Below the pieces are notes generated by a model, which worked only from the letters and a program-made list of their open reading frames with translations, was not told the DNA's origin and made no database searches. From Alphaproteobacteria bacterium (GTDB taxonomy: Bacteria > Pseudomonadota > Alphaproteobacteria > CACIAM-22H2): a stretch of 5,039 nucleotides of DNA. A program made the position numbers and the translations under genes. Shown here piece after piece: positions 1 through 5,039 of the stretch (its first letter is position 1; each line of letters opens with the position of its first letter). Location: positions 1 to 5,039 of the forward strand of contig VGEI01000280.1 in assembly GCA_016869415.1 (NCBI GenBank), given 5' to 3'.

Positions 1-432
1 CTTCCCCGCCGCCGAGGACAGGTTGACGATCGAGCCGCCGCCCGCCTGGCGGAGCAGCGGCACGGCTTTCCTGGCGCAGAGAAACTGGCCGGTGATGTTG
101 ACGTCGAGCGTGCGCTGCCAGTCGGCGAGGCTCAGGGCCTCGACCGGCCCGGTCGGCCCGGCGATGCCGGCGTTGTTGATCAGGATGTCGAGCCCGCCGA
201 GGAACTTGTGCGCCTCGGCGAAGAGATGATCGACCGCCTTCTTGTCCGAGACGTCGGCGACCGTGGTGCCGATGCCGTAATTCTCCTTGGCGAAATTCGC
301 CAGCTCGGCGGTGTCGACGTCGCAGATGAAGACGCGCGAGCCCTCGGCCGCGAAGGCGCGCGCCGTCGCCCGGCCGATGCCGGTCGCCCCCGCCGTGACC
401 AGGACCCGCTTGCCCTTGAGACCGAGATTCAT
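1..432 (-). CDS. Short-chain dehydrogenase/reductase (SDR), N-terminal 144 codons, truncated by window start
   Basis: The enzyme is a classical SDR, a cytoplasmic NAD(P)(H)-dependent oxidoreductase acting on a hydroxyl/carbonyl pair; its substrate cannot be told. Reading leftward from ATG at 432 the frame stays open to base 1. The cofactor loop is T13-A-G-A-T-G-I-G20, where Ala replaces the first Gly of TGxxxGxG, a substitution also seen in other SDRs. Asp38 at the end of beta-2 suggests NAD(H) preference. D60-V61 is the adenine-contact position, NNAG is at 86-89, the tetrad Asn is N112, and the catalytic Ser is probably S140 in N-L-S-S-A-A-G. The Tyr-x3-Lys pair and the C-terminal half lie beyond the window. 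A GGGGAG Shine-Dalgarno (442-447) sits 9 nt before the ATG. The gene follows the MFS gene on the same strand after 57 bp with no obvious terminator, so co-transcription is likely (inference). Confidence 0.93.
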   Translation of the reverse strand, partial: MNLGLKGKRVLVTAGATGIGRATARAFAAEGSRVFICDVDTAELANFAKENYGIGTTVADVSDKKAVDHLFAEAHKFLGGLDILINNAGIAGPTGPVEALSLADWQRTLDVNITGQFLCARKAVPLLRQAGGGSIVNLSSAAGK

Positions 433-489
433 CGTCTTCTTCTCCCCGAACCGTTATTGCTGCAGTGATCCCCGCCGCCGGCGTCCAAG

Positions 490-1788
490 TCAAGACTGGC
501 CGGAACGCGGGTCGAGCGCTGTGGCGCTCGGCGTGACCGCCGACGCCTGGGCGCTCGGCGTGACCGCCGACGCCTGGGCGACGAAGGCGCTGCGCTGCTC
601 CGCCGGCACGGGTGCACGGCGAGTCATGCGCCAGACGACATAGAGGGCGAGCGGCAGACTGATGCTCGCCGTGTAGAAGAACAGGCCGGAGGGCCCGAAC
701 AGGCCCATGGAGGTCGTGGCGATCAGCGGACCGACGATCGAGCCGATGGCCCAGGAGAGCAGCAGACCGCTCGACACCCCGACCGCGTGCTCACGGCTGG
801 CATGGTCGTTGGCGTGCGAGGCGCAGAGTGGGTAGACAGAATAGGCGGAGCCACCGAAGGCCATGGCCAGCAGCACGAGACCGAGAACCGGGCCGCCGGC
901 CAGGGAGGCCAGGCTCAGGGCAACCGTCCCCGCGGTCAACGCCACGCCCAGCACCACCCAGCGCCGGTCGTAGCGGTCCGACAGGCGGCCGAGCGGCCAT
1001 TGCAGCAGCATCCCGCCCAGCACCAGGGCGGCGGTGAACAGACCGACCTCGTCGCTGCCGAGCCCGACACCGAGCGCGAACACCGGGGCAAGGCCGCCGA
1101 CGGAGGCGTTGACCAGCCCGGCGCAGATGCAGCCGACCACCGCCACCGGCGAGACGAGGAACAGCCGGCGCAGGCCGAAGGCTTCGATCGACGGCAGGGT
1201 GGGCGCCGAGGCGCGGGTCAGCGCCACAGGGATGAGCGAGGCCGAGAACAGCCCGGCGGTGATCATGAAGAAGGCGAGCCCGGCCGGATCGGCGACGAAG
1301 AGCAGGAGCTGACAGCTGCTCTGCGCCGTCATGTTGGAGAGCGAATAGATGGCAAAGACGCGCCCGCGGATCGACGACGGCGTGCGGTCGTTGAGCCAGC
1401 TCTCGCCGATCATGAACATGCCGGCGGCCGCCGCACCGGTGAGCAGGCGCAGGGCGGCCCAGACGAAGGGGTCGACCTTGAGCGCGAAGGCCAGGGTGAC
1501 GCAGCACATCAGCGCCCCGCAGACAGCGAAGGCGCGGATATGGCCCACGCCCCGGATCAGCCGGTAACCGAACAGGCAGGTCACCAGGAAGCCGGCGGAA
1601 TAGGAGGCGACCACGATGCCGATGAGGAAGGACGGCACCCCTTCCAGGGCCAGACGCAGGGAGAGGAAGGTGCCGAGCAGGCCGTTGCCGCCCTGCAGCA
1701 TGAAGGTGCCGGCGATGATCGCGGCCAAAGACCAGACAGCGCTGTGCATAGGAACGGAGGCTACGGGACCGGACGTGCCCGCGTCCAT
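490..1788 (-). CDS. Major facilitator superfamily transporter, YcaD-like, 12 TM
   Basis: This is an inner-membrane secondary transporter of 432 residues with about twelve hydrophobic segments between residues 17 and 388. It resembles E. coli YcaD-type MFS proteins from my memory of that family: GESWLND at 128-134 in the TM4-5 region, QWPLGRLSDRYDRR at 263-276 (the second-half motif A with its Asp and basic residues), and Y319-P320 followed by A326-N-D in the TM9-10 region. The substrate is unknown. The start at 1788 has only a weak purine-rich GAAAAG upstream. An internal ATG at 1749 (Met14) is just before TM1 and has no better ribosome site, so the start is uncertain. The hydrophilic tail after about residue 390 is long for the family and contains a duplicated nine-residue unit. 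The gene is divergent from the SDR at 1876 and precedes the truncated SDR, which suggests uptake for the same oxidative pathway (inference). Confidence 0.92.
   Translation of the reverse strand: MDAGTSGPVASVPMHSAVWSLAAIIAGTFMLQGGNGLLGTFLSLRLALEGVPSFLIGIVVASYSAGFLVTCLFGYRLIRGVGHIRAFAVCGALMCCVTLAFALKVDPFVWAALRLLTGAAAAGMFMIGESWLNDRTPSSIRGRVFAIYSLSNMTAQSSCQLLLFVADPAGLAFFMITAGLFSASLIPVALTRASAPTLPSIEAFGLRRLFLVSPVAVVGCICAGLVNASVGGLAPVFALGVGLGSDEVGLFTAALVLGGMLLQWPLGRLSDRYDRRWVVLGVALTAGTVALSLASLAGGPVLGLVLLAMAFGGSAYSVYPLCASHANDHASREHAVGVSSGLLLSWAIGSIVGPLIATTSMGLFGPSGLFFYTASISLPLALYVVWRMTRRAPVPAEQRSAFVAQASAVTPSAQASAVTPSATALDPRSGQS
523..580. repeat. 27-bp direct tandem duplication inside the MFS gene 3' end
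   Basis: Two exact 27-bp copies lie head to tail at 524-550 and 551-577. Period-27 identity runs from 523 to 580, so about 2.1 units are present. Because 27 is divisible by three, the frame is preserved. The protein carries AQASAVTPS twice (residues 404-412 and 413-421) in its cytoplasmic C-terminal tail. The exact identity of the copies, including third codon positions, suggests a recent slippage duplication rather than a conserved protein repeat. Confidence 0.95.
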
Positions 1789-1803
1789 GCGGGCTTTTCA
1801 CGG

Positions 1804-1818
1804 CCTGTCATTGACAGG
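1804..1818. promoter_or_regulatory. Perfect 15-bp palindrome, candidate operator in the divergent promoter region
   Basis: CCTGTCA-T-TGACAGG is a perfect inverted repeat of 7-bp arms around one central T. It lies in the 87-bp gap between the diverging MFS (start 1788) and SDR (start 1876) genes, 15 bp upstream of the MFS start codon and 57 bp upstream of the SDR start. Its size and position fit the operator of a dimeric repressor or activator serving both genes. The half-site does not let me name the regulator family, and no regulator gene lies in the window. Confidence 0.5.
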
Positions 1819-1839
1819 AAACCACAGGCGCGGTCTGGT
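1811..1839 (+). promoter_or_regulatory. Possible sigma-70 promoter for the plus-strand SDR
   Basis: TTGACA at 1811-1816 matches the -35 consensus exactly and overlaps the right arm of the palindrome. Seventeen bases further on, TCTGGT (1834-1839) is the only spaced -10 candidate and it is poor. If real, transcription would begin near 1846, giving a leader of about 30 nt, and a protein on the palindrome would block RNA polymerase. The weak -10 keeps this tentative. Confidence 0.3.
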
Positions 1840-1866
1840 CACGCCTTGACTGTGCAGAGGCGGCAC

Positions 1867-1871
1867 GAGGG
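1867..1871 (+). promoter_or_regulatory. Ribosome binding site fixing the SDR start
   Basis: GAGGG ends 4 nt before the ATG at 1876. The reading frame is open much further upstream (to about 787), but that part lies antisense to the MFS gene and has no SDR homology. This site together with the SDR N-terminal pattern (strand beta-1 beginning at residue 11) puts the true start at 1876. Confidence 0.7.
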
Positions 1872-1875
1872 AATA

Positions 1876-2592
1876 ATGGCAGCACCCAGTTTCGATGTTT
1901 CCGGCAAGCGCGTCCTGGTCACCGGCGGGCGGGGCGGCCTGGGCCTCGCCGTCGGCGAGGCGTTCAAAGGGGCCGGCGCGCAGGTGACCCTGGCCGACAT
2001 GGCGCCCGCCCCCGCCACGAAAGACGGCTTCGACCATGTGGTGATCGACGTCTGCGACACGGCGGCGGTGCAGCGCCTGGCCGACGCGACACCGTCGCTT
2101 GACGTGCTGGTGCAGTTCGCCGGCAAGATCGGCCGGGTGAAGGAGTACGAGGTCGAGACCTTCCAGCACATCGTCGACGTGCACCTCGTCGGCAGCTTGC
2201 GCTTCGCCACCGCCTTCCGGACGAAGCTCGCCGCCAGCAGGGGTTGCATCATCAACGTCGGCTCGATGTACAGCCTCTTCGGCAGCCCGCATGCGCCGGC
2301 CTACGGCGCCGCCAAGGCGGGGCTGGTGCAGCTCACCAAGTCGCTGGCCCTCGCCTGGGCCAAGGACGGCATCAGGGTCAACGCCGTGGCACCGGGCTGG
2401 TTCAAGACCGAGCTCACCCGTCCCGGGCGCGAGAACCCGGAGTTCTTCCGCAAAGTGTCGGAGCGGCTGCCCGACGGGCGCTGGAGCGAGCCCGACGAGC
2501 TCGGCGGCATTGTCGTGTACCTCGCCTCACCCGCCGCCCGCGCCATCACCGGCGTCACCATCCCGGTCGACGGCGGCTACAGCGCGAGCTGA
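1876..2592 (+). CDS. Short-chain dehydrogenase/reductase (SDR), complete, with atypical NNAG and tetrad Asn positions
   Basis: This is a complete SDR of 238 residues, slightly short for the classical family (about 250), predicted cytoplasmic and NAD(P)(H)-dependent; the substrate is unknown. Features in order are the TGGRGGLG cofactor loop (16-23), Asp41 at the end of beta-2 (suggests NAD(H)), Asp58 (adenine contact), QFAG at 80-83 where NNAG is usual, His103 in V-D-V-H-L where the tetrad Asn is usual, catalytic Ser130, Tyr143 and Lys147 with the normal 13- and 4-residue spacings, PGW at 172-174, and the typical V-D-G-G-Y end. The catalytic triad is intact, so the enzyme is probably active. 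Both substitutions occur in some SDR subgroups (VHL in place of VNL in particular). The gene diverges from the MFS gene and is followed after 242 bp by the co-directional GMC gene; the two may act in one pathway (inference). Confidence 0.94.
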   Translation: MAAPSFDVSGKRVLVTGGRGGLGLAVGEAFKGAGAQVTLADMAPAPATKDGFDHVVIDVCDTAAVQRLADATPSLDVLVQFAGKIGRVKEYEVETFQHIVDVHLVGSLRFATAFRTKLAASRGCIINVGSMYSLFGSPHAPAYGAAKAGLVQLTKSLALAWAKDGIRVNAVAPGWFKTELTRPGRENPEFFRKVSERLPDGRWSEPDELGGIVVYLASPAARAITGVTIPVDGGYSAS

Positions 2593-2615
2593 CGAAAAAC
2601 TGTCCGCCCTGGAGC

Positions 2616-2774
2616 CCCTCTCCGCACGAAGTGGGGAGAGGGAGGGGCCCGTCGCTAACGCGACAACGCCGCGCGTTGCGCGTAAGCGACGGGAGGGTGA
2701 GGTGTCTTTCCACCAGAGCCCACCTCACCCGCTCACTTCGTTCGCACCCTCTCCCCCCAAGCGGGCGGAGAGGG
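2616..2774. repeat. Complex palindromic intergenic repeat element (CCCTCTCC...GGAGAGGG type)
   Basis: Most of the gap between the SDR and GMC genes consists of nested and adjacent inverted repeats. Hairpin 1 pairs CCCTCTCC (2616-2623) with GGAGAGGG (2635-2642), with CAC/GTG inside and a GAA loop. Hairpin 2 pairs CCCGTCGCT (2648-2656) with AGCGACGGG (2685-2693), extended inward by ACGCG/CGCGT and CAAC/GTTG around a 7-nt loop. Hairpin 3 pairs GGGTGAGGTG (2695-2704) with CACCTCACCC (2721-2730) perfectly. Hairpin 4 pairs CCCTCTCC (2747-2754) with GGAGAGGG (2767-2774). GGGGAGAGGG (2633-2642) can also pair with CCCTCTCCCC (2747-2756), so alternative folds exist. The make-up resembles dispersed non-coding palindromic elements of Bradyrhizobium and relatives. 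It encodes no protein. It could weaken read-through or stabilise the upstream transcript (inference). Confidence 0.75.
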
Positions 2775-2785
2775 TTACTACTGAC

Positions 2786-2813
2786 TTGTCGCTACTGTCG
2801 TTGGCTGTAACAT
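2786..2813 (+). promoter_or_regulatory. Possible promoter for the GMC oxidoreductase gene
   Basis: TTGTCG (2786-2791) and TAACAT (2808-2813) lie 16 bp apart just after the palindromic element. Each matches four of six consensus bases. Transcription would begin near 2820, leaving a leader of about 15 nt that holds the AGAGG ribosome site (2826-2830). This would let the GMC gene be expressed apart from the upstream SDR. The match is modest and could be chance. Confidence 0.33.
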
Positions 2814-2834
2814 TGCGGCCTGCATAGAGGTGAG

Positions 2835-4454
2835 ATGACCACAACCGTTCCAACATCGATCGGCCGCTTCGACTACGTCATCGTCGGCGCCGGCTCGGCC
2901 GGCTGCGTGCTGGCCAACCGCCTGTCGGCCGATCCGAATGTGCGCGTGCTGCTGCTCGAGGCCGGCGGGCGCGACAACCACATCTGGATCCACATCCCGA
3001 TCGGCTATCTCTACACCCAGAACAACCCGCGCACCGATTGGTGCTTCAAGACCGAGGCCGAGCCGGGGCTCAACGGCCGGGCGCTCAACTACCCGCGCGG
3101 CAGGGTGCTGGGCGGCTGCTCGGCGATCAACGGCATGATCTACATGCGCGGCCAGGCGCGCGACTACGACCTCTGGCGCCAGATGGGCAATTCCGGCTGG
3201 GCCTGGGACGACGTGCTGCCCTATTTCCGCAAATCCGAGGATTTCGTGCACGGCGCCGACGAGGCGCACGGGGCCGGCGGCGAGTGGCGGGTCGAGGAGA
3301 TGCGCCTGCGCTGGGAGATCCTCGACGCCTTCCGCGAGGCGGCGGCCGAGACCGGTATCCCCAAGATCGGCGACTTCAACCGCGGCGACAACGAAGGCTG
3401 CGCCTATTTTCAGGTCAACCAGAAGAGCGGCGTGCGCTGGACGACGGCGAAGGGCTTCCTGCGGCCGGCGCTCAAACGCCCGAACCTGACGGTCCTCACC
3501 CACGCCCAGGCCAAGGCCCTGCGCCTCGACGGAAGGCGGGTGACCGGCATCGATTTCTGGCGGCACGGCGTCGAGAGCTCGGCCGAGGCCGGCGAGGTGA
3601 TCCTGGCCGCCGGCTCGATCGGCTCGCCGCAGCTCCTGCAGCTCTCCGGCATCGGGCCGGCCGGGCTGTTGCGCGAGCATGGCATCGCCGTGCGCCACGA
3701 GCTCCCCGGCGTCGGCGAGAACCTGCAGGACCATCTGCAGATCCGCACCGTGTTCAAGGTTGCCAACACGCGCACGCTCAACGAGCGGGCCAACCGCCTG
3801 CTCGGGCGCATCGGCATGGGCCTGGAGTATTTCCTGATGCGCCGCGGGCCGCTGACCATGGCGCCCAGCCAGCTCGGCGCCTTCGCCCGCAGCGACGCGG
3901 CCAAGGACACGGCGAATCTCGAGTATCACGTGCAACCGCTGTCGCTCGACAAATTCGGCGACCCGCTGCATCCCTTCCCGGCCTTCACCGCCTCGGTCTG
4001 CAACCTGCGGCCAACCAGCCGCGGCACGGTACGCATCAAGAGCGCCGATCCGCGCGCCCATCCCGCGATCCGGCCGAACTATCTGGCGACACCGGAGGAC
4101 CGGCAGGTCGCCGCCGACGCCATCCGTTTGACAAGGCGCATCTGCGCCGCCCCGGCACTGAAGCGCTTCACGCCGGAAGAGTTCCGCCCCGGCCCGCAGA
4201 TCGTCAGCGATGCCGACCTGGCGAAAGCCGCCGGCGACATCGGCACGACGATCTTCCACCCCGTGGGCACCTGCAAGATGGGCCAGGATGCGGGTGCGGT
4301 GGTCGACGAGCGCCTGCGCGTGCGCGGCCTTGCGGGCCTGCGCGTGGCCGACGCCTCGATCATGCCGACCATCACTTCCGGCAACACCAACTCGCCGGTG
4401 ATCATGATCGCCGAGAAGGCGGCCGAGATGCTGTACCAGGACCGCCGCGCCTGA
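2835..4454 (+). CDS. GMC-family FAD-dependent oxidoreductase (choline/alcohol dehydrogenase-like)
   Basis: This 539-residue flavoenzyme would oxidise an alcohol to an aldehyde or ketone with FAD. GAGSAG at 18-23 with Glu42 ending beta-2 forms the ADP-binding Rossmann fold. GMC signature 1 is at 89-106 (GRVLGG-C95-S-x-I-N99-G), with Cys where Gly/Ser/Thr is usual. Signature 2 at 260-274 (GSIGSP...LSGIG) matches fully. The C-terminal domain ends with H475-P-V-G-T, the catalytic His, and N519 in S-G-N-T-N-S-P, which aligns with the His/Asn partner of choline oxidase and glucose oxidase. Length fits BetA/AlkJ-like dehydrogenases (about 530-560). No signal peptide is seen, so it is probably cytoplasmic or membrane-associated and donates electrons to a quinone or other acceptor (inference). 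Start 2835 has AGAGG 4 nt upstream. Choline is possible, but without betaine-pathway neighbours I do not assign betA; many alphaproteobacterial paralogues have unknown substrates. Confidence 0.95.
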   Translation: MTTTVPTSIGRFDYVIVGAGSAGCVLANRLSADPNVRVLLLEAGGRDNHIWIHIPIGYLYTQNNPRTDWCFKTEAEPGLNGRALNYPRGRVLGGCSAINGMIYMRGQARDYDLWRQMGNSGWAWDDVLPYFRKSEDFVHGADEAHGAGGEWRVEEMRLRWEILDAFREAAAETGIPKIGDFNRGDNEGCAYFQVNQKSGVRWTTAKGFLRPALKRPNLTVLTHAQAKALRLDGRRVTGIDFWRHGVESSAEAGEVILAAGSIGSPQLLQLSGIGPAGLLREHGIAVRHELPGVGENLQDHLQIRTVFKVANTRTLNERANRLLGRIGMGLEYFLMRRGPLTMAPSQLGAFARSDAAKDTANLEYHVQPLSLDKFGDPLHPFPAFTASVCNLRPTSRGTVRIKSADPRAHPAIRPNYLATPEDRQVAADAIRLTRRICAAPALKRFTPEEFRPGPQIVSDADLAKAAGDIGTTIFHPVGTCKMGQDAGAVVDERLRVRGLAGLRVADASIMPTITSGNTNSPVIMIAEKAAEMLYQDRRA

Positions 4455-4468
4455 GGCGGCGCTATTTG
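4443..4468 (+). terminator. Weak candidate terminator at the GMC/stress-gene convergence
   Basis: CGCCGC (4443-4448) pairs with GCGGCG (4456-4461) around a 7-nt loop that contains the GMC stop codon, and is followed by CTATTTG. The T-run is short, so any intrinsic termination would be weak. It is the only hairpin at the 7-bp junction between the two converging genes, and it overlaps the ends of both. Confidence 0.3.
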
Positions 4469-4884
4469 ACGACGGTCACCGGCTGCGAGGCTTCGGCGAT
4501 GACCCGCGTCGCCACGGAACCAAGGACCAGCCCGACGACCGCACCGTGGCCACGGCTGCCGAGGATGATCTGATCGCAGCGCTGCTCGTTGGCATAGGCG
4601 ACGATCGCCTTTCCGATGGTGCCGACGCCGATATGATGCTTGTAGGGCAGACCGGCATCGTCGAGCAGCTTGCGCGCCGAAGCCAACGCCTTCGTGCCTT
4701 CCTCCTGGTAGTAACGGTCGATCATCTCTTTCGGGATGAAGGTCTTCACCTCGCCCGTCAGCATGGGCATGACGGTGATCACGAAAATCTCGGCCGGGCC
4801 GCAGCAGCGGGCCAGGTCGATGGCGAAGCGCGTGGCGTTGTCGGAATGCTGGGAGCCGTCGACGGCGACGAGCAGGCGGGGCAT
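4462..4884 (-). CDS. Universal stress protein, UspA family, ATP-binding type
   Basis: This is a single-domain Usp of 140 residues, the usual length, and probably a cytoplasmic homodimer. The N-terminal beta strand LLVAVDGS has Asp9 at the adenine-binding position. G109-S-R-G112, nine residues, then G122-S123 fits the G-x2-G-x9-G-S/T phosphate-binding motif, which marks the ATP-binding (MJ0577/UspFG-like) branch rather than the non-binding UspA branch. The last strand P-V-T-V-V-K is typical. GAAAGG (4893-4898) stands 8 nt before the ATG. Usp proteins help survival under starvation, low oxygen or oxidative stress; the exact role here is unknown. The gene converges on the GMC gene with stops 7 bp apart and has an FNR/FixK-type box 61-74 bp upstream of its start, which suggests induction at low oxygen. 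Confidence 0.95.
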   Translation of the reverse strand: MPRLLVAVDGSQHSDNATRFAIDLARCCGPAEIFVITVMPMLTGEVKTFIPKEMIDRYYQEEGTKALASARKLLDDAGLPYKHHIGVGTIGKAIVAYANEQRCDQIILGSRGHGAVVGLVLGSVATRVIAEASQPVTVVK

Positions 4885-4945
4885 GGCGAATACCTTTCGA
4901 GGGCGGATGCACCTCGCAGGCTCGCTTCAACGGGTGAAGGCGGCA

Positions 4946-4959
4946 TTGATCGAGATCAA
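4946..4959. promoter_or_regulatory. FNR/FixK/Anr-type binding site upstream of the universal stress gene
   Basis: TTGAT-CGAG-ATCAA is an exact match to the palindromic FNR/FixK consensus TTGAT-N4-ATCAA, with the inner C/G pair (TTGATC-NN-GATCAA) often seen in alphaproteobacteria. Its centre is about 68 bp upstream of the usp ATG. A class II activator at -41.5 would place transcription start near 4911, leaving a leader of roughly 26 nt with the ribosome site. I see no convincing -10 hexamer there. A 10-bp palindrome CAAGCGCTTG (4957-4966) overlaps its right edge. It could also serve an unseen gene to the right of the window. Confidence 0.7.
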
Positions 4960-5039
4960 GCGCTTGCGAGCGACGGCGGATCACCCGACGATCGCCTAGC
5001 CGGTGCCAGCGCCAGGCGATGAGATTCTAGCTGCTGACG

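Noticed and set aside
787..1875. Long open upstream extension of the plus-strand SDR frame (601 codons in total)
   Set aside because: It runs antisense through the MFS gene, its translation is low-complexity Gln/Arg/Gly/Asp-rich as expected for a GC-rich shadow frame, and a good ribosome site and SDR N-terminus fix the start at 1876.
2593..2780. Possible small RNA gene or riboswitch in the structured gap
   Set aside because: The hairpins are explained better as a dispersed palindromic repeat. I recognise no riboswitch core or promoter and T-run pair around it.
2778..4259. 493-codon minus-strand open frame opposite the GMC gene
   Set aside because: The plus strand carries full GMC motifs in the same interval. 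The antisense translation is Ala/Gly/Arg-rich with no recognisable fold, a usual artefact of high-GC codon bias.
3038..4573. 511-codon plus-strand frame overlapping the GMC gene
   Set aside because: It is a +2 shadow rich in Arg, Ala, Gly and Pro with no domain, caused by GC-rich third positions of the GMC frame.
4079..4984. 301-codon minus-strand frame over usp and the GMC end
   Set aside because: It covers the usp gene in another frame and gives an Arg-rich translation. The 140-residue Usp frame explains the region completely.
4991..5020. Inverted repeat ATCGCCT/AGGCGAT near the right edge, considered as a terminator
   Set aside because: The stem is only 7 bp with a 16-nt gap and no T-run on either strand, and no gene end can be identified next to it. 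It may be chance.

Overview
The window looks like chromosomal DNA from a GC-rich alphaproteobacterium, probably of the Hyphomicrobiales/Rhodospirillales type. This rests on four things: strongly GC-biased codon use in every gene, the style of the encoded proteins, an intergenic palindromic element of the CCCTCTCC...GGAGAGGG kind that is common in Bradyrhizobium-like genomes, and a perfect FNR/FixK-type box. The taxonomic placement is an inference; the window holds no marker gene.

Layout from left to right: (1) the first 144 codons of a short-chain dehydrogenase/reductase (SDR) on the minus strand, cut by the window start; (2) a minus-strand 12-TM major facilitator of the YcaD type, which lies upstream of that SDR and probably shares its transcript; (3) an 87-bp divergent intergenic region with a perfect 15-bp palindrome; (4) a second complete SDR on the plus strand; (5) a 242-bp intergenic stretch largely filled by a complex palindromic repeat, followed by a possible promoter; (6) a complete plus-strand GMC-family FAD oxidoreductase (choline/alcohol dehydrogenase-like); (7) a convergent, minus-strand, ATP-binding-type universal stress protein whose stop lies 7 bp from the GMC stop; (8) about 155 bp upstream of the stress gene carrying a perfect TTGAT-N4-ATCAA box.

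The transporter, two SDRs and GMC enzyme together suggest a small uptake-and-oxidation locus for an alcohol or polyol-type substrate. The MFS would import it, GMC would oxidise an alcohol with FAD, and the SDRs would carry out NAD(P)-linked steps. The palindrome between the divergent arms is a natural place for a shared local regulator. No substrate can be named from the sequence. The universal stress gene looks like a separate unit, probably activated under low oxygen.

I see no CRISPR array, RNA gene, insertion sequence, defence system or clearly undescribed system here. The points most worth a second look are the FNR/FixK box, the divergent palindrome, the interspersed palindromic element, the in-frame 27-bp duplication at the transporter's C-terminus, and the altered NNAG/Asn positions in the complete SDR.
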